Source: G963662655 sp963666875 (GTDB taxonomy: Bacteria > Cloacimonadota > Cloacimonadia > Cloacimonadales > JAIOQZ01). Taken from it: a DNA stretch of 64,000 nt. Where the stretch lies: contig CAXXPU010000019.1 in NCBI GenBank assembly GCA_963666875.2, positions 310,001 to 374,000 on the forward strand, written 5' to 3'. Numbering within the stretch: position 1 is the stretch's first letter; each line of letters begins with the position of its first letter. The notes beneath the pieces are model-generated. The model searched no databases. It was not told where the DNA came from and was given only the letters and a program-made list of their open reading frames with translations. This document shows, one piece after another, positions 35,177-44,378 of the stretch. A program made the position numbers and the translations under genes.

Positions 35177-36137
35177 TTTCTTCCTGCAGAATATCCTTTG
35201 CTTGCGCGAGGGATCCTTTTACCTCGCATCCCGCCGCACGAACATGCCCGCCACCGTTGTATCTGCGCGCGATGACCGCGACATCGACGTACTCGGCGCG
35301 GAGGCTGAGCCGCCAAACACTTTCCGCGACTTCCCTGAAATAGACGATCGCCTTTGCGCCCTTGGTTCCCTTGACCCAGCGGGTCATCTTGGATGTCGCC
35401 TCGCCAGTGAGTCCGTTGCGCTTCAGCACGCCCATCGTGGAGTGCATGAAGACAATATCGCCGCCATGTCGCAGTTCGATGGTGGAAAGAACTTCGCCCA
35501 CCAGCCTCATCTCGGCGGGTGTCTTCGACCAGATAAAAAGCCGTGCGATTTCTCCGGCATGCAGTCCCAATTCGGCCAGTCCGGCACAGATTTCGAAGGT
35601 CTCGGCATTGGTGTTGGAGTTCTGGAAATTATCGGTGTCGTTCAAAACGGTGGTGTAGATGGCATCGACGATCCGTTGGCGTCTCTCGCTCGTGGCGATT
35701 TCTTCCTCGAACATGCGGTAGATGATCGCGCCGGCACTGACGATCTTCGTCTCGATGCAGGTGTGGGCATCTTCAATCAATTCACCGGGCGTATGGTGAT
35801 CGATGGCGATGATCGATTTCGCGCGATCGACCAGCGGTGCGCATCTGCCGATTCGTTTCTGCTCGTGGCAATCGATCAGGATCACCAGATCGTAGAACAT
35901 CGAGTCGTCGAAGAAGGTGGTGCGATCTCTGCCGTCGAGGTAGTCGTAAAGCTCTGGGGCAGGATATTCGAGAACGATATCGGCATAGATGTCCTGGTCC
36001 TTCAGGATATCCTGATACGCCAGGCATGCCGCCAGTCCGTCCCCATCGGGATTGGTGTGCGTAACCATGCAGATCGACGAATATTTTCCGGTTTCCTTGT
36101 GCAGATGCTTTTTCAGCGCGGAAAACTTCTCATTCAT
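35160..36137 (-). CDS. nrnA: DHH-family phosphoesterase, NrnA-like oligoribonuclease/pAp phosphatase
   Basis: The 325-residue protein has the DHH-DHHA1 architecture: 'THTNPDGDGLAA' (motif I), 'LIDCHE', 'AIDHHTPGELI' (DHH) and the C-terminal 'GGGHVRAAGCEVKG' substrate-binding motif. NrnA degrades nano-RNA and 3'-phosphoadenosine 5'-phosphate. The ATG at 36137 is chosen because it overlaps the rbfA stop by eight bases and removes an unrelated upstream extension. Neighbours match the standard operon. Confidence 0.92.
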   Translation of the reverse strand: MNEKFSALKKHLHKETGKYSSICMVTHTNPDGDGLAACLAYQDILKDQDIYADIVLEYPAPELYDYLDGRDRTTFFDDSMFYDLVILIDCHEQKRIGRCAPLVDRAKSIIAIDHHTPGELIEDAHTCIETKIVSAGAIIYRMFEEEIATSERRQRIVDAIYTTVLNDTDNFQNSNTNAETFEICAGLAELGLHAGEIARLFIWSKTPAEMRLVGEVLSTIELRHGGDIVFMHSTMGVLKRNGLTGEATSKMTRWVKGTKGAKAIVYFREVAESVWRLSLRAEYVDVAVIARRYNGGGHVRAAGCEVKGSLAQAKDILQEEIEKQL

Positions 36138-36504
36138 CGTCCGTCTCTTTCTGCCCTTGCTCCTGATGTATCTTCTCGAAGATACTGTCGAGGTGGGAAA
36201 CCCGGTCTCCGGTATCGTCGTAGTAGAAATTGATGTCGGGAATCGTTCGCATGATGTGTGCATCCGCGATCAGGCTTTTCACGAATCCTGCGCTGCGGCC
36301 CAAGGTTCGTTTTACCTCTTCCCGATCAATATTCTCCTCATCGAAGCAGGAGAAAAACACCTTCAGGAACTGCATGTCGGGACTGAGCTGGACGCCGGTG
36401 AAGGTGACCGAATCAAGTCGCGGATCGTGCAGATTTCCGATGACAGTCGTGTTCATCAGGCGGAATAGTTCGCTCTGCAAGCGTTGAATTCTGATTTTCG
36501 GCAT
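36130..36504 (-). CDS. rbfA: 30S ribosome-binding factor A
   Basis: The 124-residue protein has the KH-like RbfA fold pattern: 'RIQRLQSELFRLM', 'VTFTGVQLSPDMQFLKVFFS', 'LRR-type helix KRTLGRSAGFVKSLI' and 'PDINFYYDDT'. RbfA helps mature the 16S rRNA 5' end. It lies three bases after infB. Confidence 0.94.
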   Translation of the reverse strand: MPKIRIQRLQSELFRLMNTTVIGNLHDPRLDSVTFTGVQLSPDMQFLKVFFSCFDEENIDREEVKRTLGRSAGFVKSLIADAHIMRTIPDINFYYDDTGDRVSHLDSIFEKIHQEQGQKETDDE

Positions 36505-36507
36505 ACG

Positions 36508-39078
36508 CTATAACTCTTTCGGCACTTCCACCATAACGCTGGCTTCGATGATATCGCCTTCCTTGATATCGTTGTAGTTCTCGATGCCTATTCCACATTC
36601 TGTTCCGGCGCGGATTTCCTCCACATCCTTTTCGTAATGCTTGAGTGAGGATATCTTGCCCTCGTGGATCATGGTGTCGTTTCGATAGAGACGCACAATC
36701 GCGTTCTTGCGGATAACACCCTTCTCCACGGCACAACCCGCGATGGTTCCGAGCTTGCGAATCTTGAAAGCCTCTTTGACACGCGCGTTTCCGAGGGTCT
36801 CTTCCTTGAATTCCGGCTTGAGCATACCCTGGATCGCGAGCTTGAGATCGTTGATCGCGTCGTAGATAACTTGATACTGCTTGATCTCGACGCCGTTATC
36901 TTCGGCGAGCTTTCTCGCCTGGTTGTTCGGACGTACGTGGAAACCGATAATCACCGCGTCTGAACTCGTGGCGAGGTTGACGTCCGCCTCGACGATTCCG
37001 CCCACACCGCGACGGATGATGTTGACCATGATCTCATCGTTGGAAAGCTTCTCGAACGAGTCGCAGAGCGCTTCAACCGAGCCGTCGAAATCGGCTTTGA
37101 CGATCAGGTTCAGCTCGGTCATGTTGTGTTCCTTGATCTTCTGGAAAAGGTTGTTCAGGTTGGTCTGCGCCTGGTATTTCTCGCGCTCGTGGCGAATCAT
37201 CTGACGCTCCATACTGATCGATTTCGCCAGCTTTTCGTCCTGCACCACGTTGAGGATATCACCCGCTTTGGGTACGTCGTTCAGACCGTAGATCACGCCA
37301 ACATCGGACGGTTCGAGCTTCTTGATCTCTTTTCCGCGTTCGTTCTCGATCTTACGGATACGTCCGTAAGTCGCGCCGCAGACTACGCTGTCCGCCTTCT
37401 TCAGCGTTCCTTCCTGCAGAAGGACGGTCACGATGGTTCCAATGCGGGGGTCTTTCTGTGCTTCGATCACGGTTCCCTTGCCAGGTACATCGTAGCCAGC
37501 CTTGAACTCGATCATCTCGGATGCGAGTACGATCAAGTCGAGCAATTCATCGATTCCTTCGCCGGTAATCGCGGAGGTCTTGGCCCAGAGGATTTCTCCG
37601 CCGTAACCTTCGAGGAAGATATTCTGCTTGGAGAGGTCGGCAATCACGCGATCGACGTTCGCGTCACGGGCGTCAATCTTGTTGATCGCGACAATCATGG
37701 TCACGCCGGCGGCCTTCACGTGGTCGATGGCCTCGACGGTCTGCGGCATCACGCTGTCGTCCGCCGCTACCACGATAATTCCGATATCGGTGATGTTGGC
37801 GCCGCGCGAGCGCATGGCGCTGAATGCTTCGTGGCCCGGTGTATCGATAAACGTGATTTTATTGCCGTCGTGCGTCACCTGGTACGCGCCGATGTGCTGG
37901 GTAATACCACCCGCTTCACCCGCGATCACATTCGCTTGGCGGATGTAGTCGAGGATCGAGGTTTTACCGTGATCGACGTGACCCATGATGGTGACCACCG
38001 GAGGACGTGTCTTCATTTCCACATCCGCAAGGTTTTCTTTCTTCTGTTCGAGTATCTCTGTGCCGTATTCTTCCTGGAACTCGACGTTGAAGTTGAATTC
38101 GTCGCAGATCATCTCCAGCGATTCCTTATCGAGGCGCTGGTTGATGGTCACAAGCTGTCCGAGGTTGAAGAACTGCGCGATAATATCGGTCGGTGCAAGG
38201 TCCATGATCTTCGCCAGCTCACTCACGGACGTGAATTCGCTGATGGTGATCATCTTGGGCTCGGTTGAGGAATCCTGCCGCTGTCCGTCTTTGCGGTACT
38301 TTTTAGGTTTCTTGCTTTGGGCGAGAGTTTGGCGGATGTTCTTTGAAATTTCAGCTTCTTCGACTTCCGTCGGCGCGAAGGCCTTGCGCTTCTTACCCTT
38401 GCGTGTATGTTTCAGTTTGGCAGCCAGATGCTTGCTTTTCTTGCCCAGTTCGGTGAAGTCCTTCACCTCTTTTCCGCCAGCTTTCGCCGCCTGATCGGTG
38501 GCGTCGGTTGCGGCAGTCGGGGGCTTGCGCTTGCGTGGGAGCAGGCTTATCGGCTCTTGGAGACTCGGGCTTGAAAGCCTCCTTGTGGGTCTCTTCTTTG
38601 GTGATAGACTTCCCGTTTCTGCTGTTCGGATCCGGGTGTTTTTTCTCTTTGAGAGGCTTAGGCTTTTCTCTTCGTGGCGGGAAGGGTCTTCGGTGAACCC
38701 GATTTCTTGATCGGACGCTCGGTGAAAGTAGGAATTTCCTTGCTTCGCAACCTCTACCTTGTCGATGTTCAACACTTTCCTGCTGTTGGGGTCTCGGGCT
38801 TTCTGGGCTCGGAGGCTGGACAGTCGGCCTGTCTGGCATCTTTTGCCTGTTCCTGTTCCTGTTTCTGCGCAAAATGATAGCGCTTCCTTGCACGGATTCC
38901 TGCTGCTTGATGGCCGCGATCTGATCCTGGAATTTCTTCCTGATCTTCATCCACGATGTCGTCCTCGATGAAGCTCATGTGGCTCTTGACGTTGACGCCC
39001 AAGGTCTCGCAGGTGCACCCGCAATGCCGCTGTCGATATTTTCAATTCTTTTGCCAGTTCATGTACTCGTAAAGCCAC
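36508..39078 (-). CDS. infB: Translation initiation factor IF-2; N-terminal region carries several indels
   Basis: The GTPase and C-terminal domains are intact in one frame up to about 38500: G1 'GHVDHGKTS', 'DTPGHEAF', 'NKID', then the ribosome and fMet-tRNA domains. The N-terminus is recognisable from a GTG at 39078 with 'ggagg' four bases upstream ('VALRVHELAKELKISTAALR', the IF2_N fold). Between about 38530 and 39010 the coherent text jumps frame at least five times, for example at about 39003, 38945, 38890, 38775 and 38690. Such a linker is low-complexity and charged. IF-2 is essential, so these indels are best read as consensus errors. The start and end are firm; the linker sequence is not. 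Confidence 0.88.
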
Positions 39079-39428
39079 GTTTCCTCCCGGCTGAACCCTA
39101 AAGATCCAAATATTTTCTTCATGCCTTTGGCAAGGTTCCGTTGTCTTCAATCCCCAGGATACGCCCACATCCCGGATGTTCAGCGCTTCTCCGATGGTCT
39201 TGCTTGTCCGAAAAGGAGCTTCGCAGGGGCACATTCATCTGATCGCACAGGTAGCGCAGGCTTCGCTGCCTGCCTTTTTCGAGGTCTCCGGCGATCAGGG
39301 CAAGGCGGGCTCTGACCCGATACGATCGAGCGCCGAACCGCATCATAACCGGTGGCGAGCTTCCCCGCCTTGCGGGCGAAGTGCACCAGCGTCGATAACC
39401 TTTTCTTCAACCTTGCTCTTCGATCCAC
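39042..39428 (-). CDS. ylxQ: L7Ae-family RNA-binding protein YlxQ, with frameshifts
   Basis: Pieces in three frames join into one L7Ae/L30e-like protein: 'KKRLSTLVHFARKAGKLATG' (39428 onward), 'RARLALIAGDLEKGRQRSLR', 'TSKTIGEALNIRDVG', then 'LGIEDN' and 'AKGMKKIFG'. The GTG at 39428 with 'aaggat' upstream is the probable start, and a TGA at 39042-39044 ends the last frame, overlapping infB. The position between ylxR and infB is the usual one. At least three indels are needed. YlxQ binds kink-turn-like RNA; its exact role is unsettled. Confidence 0.75.
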
Positions 39429-39469
39429 GTAATATCCTTTATTTGCCAAGCTGAAGCTTGGTGTTCATT

Positions 39470-39727
39470 GGTTCACGCAAGCCTGCGACTTGCGATCCAT
39501 GGACCGCATCTTCTTTCGATGCCACTTGTCCAGTCGTTCCAGGCAACGGTTGTCGTCGCAGACGTAAAACCCGCGACTGCGATAGCCTTGATTCGTCATG
39601 TCGAGGTAGCGTTCCCGTCTCCCAGGATCACCATCCGCAGGAGGATTGCCCTTGTCGGATTTCCGCCTGCAGATGACGCAGGTTCGCTGCAGGAACGTGT
39701 CCCGGCGTGCGACGAACGGTTCGGCAT
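39470..39727 (-). CDS. ylxR: YlxR-family RNA-binding protein, with frameshifts
   Basis: The signatures of the YlxR (DUF448) family are present: the Cys pair in 'RTCVICRRKSDKGN', 'LLRMVI' in another frame, then 'SRGFYVCDDNRCLERLDKW' and a stop at 39470. The ATG at 39727 shares one base with the nusA stop (TGATG), consistent with coupled translation. Two or three indels are needed to join the pieces. YlxR proteins are small basic RNA-binding proteins linked to nusA and RNase P modulation in some species. Confidence 0.75.
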
Positions 39728-40975
39728 CAGAAGAGCGCTGCCGATTCCTTCAGCCTGATCGCGGTCTTTTCGCCGATTCCTTCGAGGTTGCAAAGCTCTT
39801 CCACGGAAGCCTCGTGGATGTCTTGAACCGAGGTGTATCCGTGGTCTTTGAGAATCTCCGCGATCTTGGTGGTGATGCCGTCCAGCTCGATTACGTGGCT
39901 GGTGATGCGGCGTCTCTTCGGAAATCTTCTCTTCGAATTCTTCTTCTGTATAAATGTCCAGCTTGAACTCGGTCAGTTTGGCCGCAAGCTTGACGTTTTT
40001 TCCCTTCTTACCTATGGCGAGGTTCTTGTTCTGATCCTTCACGATCACGCGGGCGAATTTTCCCCGATCCGCGAGATAGACGCGCTCGACGAGGTCGTTG
40101 CCGATCGCGTTGGCGATGAACTGCTCGGGCGATTCGTCCCACACGACGATGTCGATCTGCTCGCTGTGGAGTTCCTTGCGTACCTGCTCGATGCGGATGC
40201 CCTTGGGCCCCAGGCAGCTCCCCGCGGGGTCGATGTTCTTGTCTTTGGAGAAGACGCAAACCTTGGTGCGGAGTACCCGGTTCGCGGACGATCTTGCGCA
40301 GCTCGATCTCGCCGGAGAAAGACTTCTGGAATCTCGCTCTCGAAACAGCTTTTTGACAAATTCGGGATGGGTGCGGGAGAGGGATAACCTTCACGTCCGC
40401 CTTTCAGCTTGCGGATGTTGAGTACGTAGGCGCGCACCAGGTCGCCCACTTTGTAGTACTCGTCTTCCACCTGTTCTTCCACGGGCAGGAGCGCGTCGGC
40501 ATAGCCGATATCCACGGTGTAGCCGTTGTAATCGACCTTGCGAATCTTACCGGTGACAATCTGCTTGTGCTGCTTCTCGTAGTCGAACATGATGCGTTCT
40601 TCTTCGAGCAGCTTGATCTTCTCCTGGATCGCCTTGCGGGCGTTCTTGATCACCTTGGGCTCGAATTCGTGTATCTGCATCTCGACCTCGATCCATTCGT
40701 CGATCTTCGGCCTTCGGATCGTAGGTATCACGCGTGCCTCTTCCAGGGAAATCTCTCCCAGACTGGAAGTCCTGCTCGACAACGTGACGCTTGAAACGCG
40801 CCACGACCGCGCTCTGTCTCGTAATTGGTGACGATTTCGAGCTCGTTTTCCGGTTCGAGCTTCTTGGATATGGCTACATGAACAGTCCATCCCGGATGAT
40901 TTCCGCGACTTTGCTTTTATCGAGCTGCTTGATCGAAGCAAGCTCACTAACGATCGCCATCAAATTTGCTGCCAT
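39727..40975 (-). CDS. nusA: Transcription elongation/termination factor NusA, with frameshifts
   Basis: NusA binds RNA polymerase and nascent RNA. Segments in all three frames assemble into the standard order: N-domain 'LMAIVSELASIKQLDKSKV' (ATG at 40975), S1 domain 'IVTGKIRKVDYNGYTVDIG', KH1 'KVCVFSKDKN' in pieces with 'GPKGIRIEQVRKEL', KH2 'NLAIGKKGKNVKLAAKL', and a C-terminal helix-hairpin-helix 'IEGIGEKTAIRLKESA' reaching the TGA at 39727. Breaks are evident near 40870, 40795, 40395, 40270 and 39915 among others. NusA is normally essential, so consensus error is the likely cause. About 415 residues if repaired. Confidence 0.85.
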
Positions 40976-41061
40976 TCTTTACCACTCCCTCATTGCCTGT
41001 TCATGCTTTTCTTCATCATCGAAAACCGTCTTTGCCTTACGGATTTCCTTATAGGGAATTT

Positions 41062-41466
41062 TCATCTGCTTCGATCTTCCACTCGAAGCACGATGTCATT
41101 CTCGCGAACCTCCTGAAGGATTCCATCGTGCGAGAAGGTCTTTTCGCCTTCTTTCCATGTGACCCGGACCAGTTCGTTGATCGCGCTGACGAAGTGCTTT
41201 TTGAGCTTCAGCGGACGTTCCAGCCCGGCGGACGAGACTTCCAGATAATAGCTACCGGAGAAAAGGTCGATGCGATCGAGTTCCTGCTCCATCTCCCTGC
41301 TGATGCGCGCGCAGTCATCGACGGTCACCCCGCCGATCTTGGTCAGAAACACGGCGACAATCTTGCCCTTGCGTGTATTCTTGACCTCAAGATCATACAG
41401 CGCGACACCCTGCTTCTGGCAGAGTTCCTTCGCGATCGTTTCGAGTTCTTGAAACCGTTTATCCAT
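41062..41466 (-). CDS. rimP: Ribosome maturation factor RimP
   Basis: The 134-residue RimP acts in 30S maturation. 'KGKIVAVFLTKIGGVTVDDCARISREMEQELD' and 'GSYYLEVSSAGLERPLK' are the family signatures. It is slightly shorter than usual (about 150) but has both domains. It is the first gene of the operon, and the indel-rich zone begins only after it. Confidence 0.92.
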   Translation of the reverse strand: MDKRFQELETIAKELCQKQGVALYDLEVKNTRKGKIVAVFLTKIGGVTVDDCARISREMEQELDRIDLFSGSYYLEVSSAGLERPLKLKKHFVSAINELVRVTWKEGEKTFSHDGILQEVRENDIVLRVEDRSR

Positions 41467-41523
41467 CGTTTGACCTCTTCGATTCTTCGACCGATATTCT
41501 TAATGAAAAGCACTTTTCATCAT

Positions 41524-41551
41524 AAAAAAAACTGACTACGACAGTCAGTTT
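41524..41551 (-). terminator. Intrinsic terminator upstream of rimP, possible attenuator
   Basis: On the minus strand a nine-bp stem 'aaactgact'/'agtcagttt' with a five-base loop runs into a T tract. It could simply end the acyltransferase transcript that stops at 41770. However, a TTGACA box (41620-41625, minus strand) lies between that gene and the hairpin, so transcripts begun there would meet it before rimP. Confidence 0.85.
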
Positions 41552-41769
41552 CTCAACCGAATATCTGGCTTTTATTCGCCGTAGCGAACACGATACGAAA
41601 AAATACCGATAGCGATATTTGTCAAGCCATAATTTCCCGCTCAAGTAAAATCCATTTTATTGTTTTTCAAATGGTTATATAGCCTGACGGAGAAATGCGA
41701 TGAAAAACTTCTAAATGAAGAGGTTATAGTTCACGAGCTGAAATGAATTTACGAATTCACGCGTAGAAA
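41552..41769. promoter_or_regulatory. Intergenic region upstream of the rimP-nusA operon
   Basis: No gene is seen. The minus strand holds TTGACA at 41620-41625, a plausible -35 box; the A/T-rich 'tatttttt' following it is a weak -10 candidate. This would make the transcript start about 130 bases before rimP. The remainder is A/T-rich without clear structure. Confidence 0.4.
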
Positions 41770-42744
41770 CTACGGTGTTGAAATTCCTTTCGGACTATCC
41801 AGCCAATCCGGATGTTGCTTCAGCCACTCTTTGATATCGTGCGCAATGATTTTCGTGAAGGACATCGCGCCATCCGTGTTCAGATGATTATCATTGTAGA
41901 AAAACTCGGTATGACCGACAAACCTTTTATCGTCCCAGTAGTTCAGCAGTATCATGTCCTCCCGTTCTTTATCCCATTCTTTTAGCTTCTCGATGGTGGA
42001 GGTAGTCGAAGGTCCCGGAGTGCAATACGGAACCATCACGAGCACAAGGGGAACGTTTGCCTGGGAATACTTGTCGAGCAGCTTCGTATGAAGGTCTATC
42101 TGCGTGTCCTCCAGCGGTCGCATCACGTAGTCCGAGAAATCGGTCTTTGCCGATGGAGGAATTGTGTATCTCCCCGAGTTCGGAATGAAACCCAAGCCAT
42201 CGGGCGGATAGATGTCTGCTTTGTGCAGCAATGGACGCCAGAGATGAAGGTATATCGAGTTGTAGGAAACCAATCCCGAGAAGGCAAGCCAGCGCCTGTA
42301 GCGATTATGGTAATAGATGTATTTACGCAATTCCGGATCCGTATGGGCAAACGGTTTCAGCCTCTCAACGCCCCTTTTCTCAACAGCAGTCTCCATGTGA
42401 TCCATCTCGACAAGCTGGACGACCAGCTTCGGCTTGTAGCGTTCGAGCGTTTTTTCCGCGACTGCGAGATAGAACAGAATTGTCTGTCCTTCGCGGCTGC
42501 CGTTCCAGCAAGTCATTCCAAGGGTATCGGCCAGAATCGGTGGATATATTCCGTCCTCGCCGACCGATGATCCCACGACAAGGAGTTCAGAGGTATTCTC
42601 GTATAATGTGAATTTATTTTTATGGTATCTTCCACTTTCCAACTTCTTAAAAACGCCATTGAAGAATCGCGATACTGCGATATCGATACCGATTAAAAGC
42701 AGAAGCGTGAGAATTGAGAACACCAGAATTTTGCGTATCTGCAT
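41770..42744 (-). CDS. SGNH-hydrolase-like membrane-anchored protein paired with the MBOAT gene
   Basis: The 324-residue protein has an N-terminal membrane anchor (about residues 7-27) and then an exported domain with SGNH-like blocks: 'LLVVGSSVGEDGI' (Ser in block I) and 'NDNHLNTDGA' (His block near the C-terminus). This is the DltD/AlgJ/AlgX-like arrangement. It starts 10 bases after the MBOAT gene, and such pairs transfer acyl groups to extracytoplasmic polysaccharide. The polymer acted on is unknown. Confidence 0.75.
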   Translation of the reverse strand: MQIRKILVFSILTLLLLIGIDIAVSRFFNGVFKKLESGRYHKNKFTLYENTSELLVVGSSVGEDGIYPPILADTLGMTCWNGSREGQTILFYLAVAEKTLERYKPKLVVQLVEMDHMETAVEKRGVERLKPFAHTDPELRKYIYYHNRYRRWLAFSGLVSYNSIYLHLWRPLLHKADIYPPDGLGFIPNSGRYTIPPSAKTDFSDYVMRPLEDTQIDLHTKLLDKYSQANVPLVLVMVPYCTPGPSTTSTIEKLKEWDKEREDMILLNYWDDKRFVGHTEFFYNDNHLNTDGAMSFTKIIAHDIKEWLKQHPDWLDSPKGISTP

Positions 42745-42753
42745 CGCACCCTC

Positions 42754-44208
42754 TTAAAATTTGAAGTAGATGAACTGGCTGCTGTCCAGAACACCGATCA
42801 TGACTATCAGGGAAACAAACAGGGATATCTTTATCGCCTGCAGAACAAGGGAACGCGAGAGGAGAAATCCACCCGGCACCTTGGTCTTCTCTTCATGAAG
42901 TTCGATAAAGAACAGCAAGACAGACACAACAATGGCAAACACGGCGAAGTGTCCTTTGATACTGAATCCCGGAGCCATCGTGAAAATACTCTGCAGTGCA
43001 TATCCTGCATTACGAATGCTCGAAGCCTGGAAGAAAATAAAGCAGAGAACCATCAGCGCGAAGGTAATTCCACGCTTGATCCAGTTCATTACTCCGGTAA
43101 TCATCCAGTGCTTCGGAAACCGGCTTTCTATCTTAAACCAGCGTTTGAGAAGGGGCGGTTCGATCGCGAGAAAGAGACCGTTCAATACCCCCCAGACGAT
43201 AGAAGTCCAGCCGGCGCCGTGCCACAGCCCGCTGATCGCGAAAACGATGACCATGATCACACCGGAAAGAAACACTGACAGCTTCTTTTTGTCACCGCGC
43301 CAGCGATTGTAGATCGGCACATAGATGTAGTCGCGGAACCAGGTGGTCAGCGAGATATGCCAGCGCGACCAAAAGAAGCGCACCGTCGTCGCCAGATAGG
43401 GTCGCTGGAAATTACTCGAAAGCTTGAAACCCAGAAGCCGAGCGCTTCCGATCGCCATATCGGAATATGCGGAAAAATCGCAATATAACTGAATCGCGAA
43501 AAATATCGCACCCAGCAGCATGCTTTTGCCGGACGTCATGCTTGTATCTTTAAATGCGTACCCCACATAGAGTGACAATCTGTCCGCAACGACTGCCTTC
43601 TTGAACCACCCCAGAAGGATCTGCGCGATCCCGTATGAAAATTCTTCGTAGGTCAGGACGTGCTTTTCGTCGAACTGAGGCGCCAGCGACGATGCGCGAG
43701 CGATGGGTCCTGCGCTGATTTGGGGAAAGAATGAGATAAACGCTGTGACACGATGTAATCCGAGGACTTTCGTGTGCTTGCGGTAAACGTCGATCACATA
43801 CCCCATGGCTATGAACGTGAAAAATGATATCCCGATAGGTTGTAAGAACTCCGGTAGAACGAAATGCAGGCTTTTCATCGGAGCAAAGACCTTCAGAACT
43901 GCAAGGAGGTTTTCCAGCAGGAAACCGGCGTATTTGTAGAATACCAGCGGAAAAAGGAGCAGGATCAGAATCAATGTCAAGATACGCTGCCTGACGACCT
44001 TGCCATCATTACGAGATATCCACCATGCTCCAGCCCATGCCACCAGTATGATATAAGCCAGCATTAATCCGAAAGCGGGTACCCAGTTCATGTAAAAAAA
44101 GAAACTCGCAACGATGAGAAATGTGCTGCGCAGCTTATGGGGTATTATATAATATAGAACAACCGTGCAGAGTAGGAATATCACATAATTCAACGAATTA
44201 AAAAGCAT
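42754..44208 (-). CDS. MBOAT-family O-acyltransferase (AlgI/DltB type)
   Basis: The 484-residue polytopic membrane protein has about ten helices, the conserved 'FWSRWHISLTTWFRDYIYVP' and 'GLWHGAGWTSIVWG' motifs, the second with the active-site His of the family, and the early 'FFPQISAGPI' motif. AlgI-type proteins move acetyl groups across the membrane for polysaccharide O-acetylation. The ATG at 44208 with 'ggagaa' upstream is preferred over a 38-codon upstream extension. TTGACA at 44265-44270 (minus strand) is a candidate -35 box. Partner: the SGNH-like protein downstream. Confidence 0.92.
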   Translation of the reverse strand: MLFNSLNYVIFLLCTVVLYYIIPHKLRSTFLIVASFFFYMNWVPAFGLMLAYIILVAWAGAWWISRNDGKVVRQRILTLILILLLFPLVFYKYAGFLLENLLAVLKVFAPMKSLHFVLPEFLQPIGISFFTFIAMGYVIDVYRKHTKVLGLHRVTAFISFFPQISAGPIARASSLAPQFDEKHVLTYEEFSYGIAQILLGWFKKAVVADRLSLYVGYAFKDTSMTSGKSMLLGAIFFAIQLYCDFSAYSDMAIGSARLLGFKLSSNFQRPYLATTVRFFWSRWHISLTTWFRDYIYVPIYNRWRGDKKKLSVFLSGVIMVIVFAISGLWHGAGWTSIVWGVLNGLFLAIEPPLLKRWFKIESRFPKHWMITGVMNWIKRGITFALMVLCFIFFQASSIRNAGYALQSIFTMAPGFSIKGHFAVFAIVVSVLLFFIELHEEKTKVPGGFLLSRSLVLQAIKISLFVSLIVMIGVLDSSQFIYFKF

Positions 44209-44378
44209 CGAATTCTCCGTGTACCGTAATAAAACAACGCAGTAGGCTTGCTCCGGGCTATTCCTGTCAAGTACATTTTCGATTCGGAATACCCCAAAAA
44301 TCTGAACGGATCGCAGATTCATCCGTTTTTCCTTTACAAGGTTGCAAGAGACTATTTATTCGCATCAATGAGGACATT

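Noticed and set aside
39119..40394. Several small hypothetical proteins between infB and rimP
   Set aside because: Their pieces assemble across frames into NusA, YlxR and YlxQ in the standard operon order; treating them as separate genes would be wrong.
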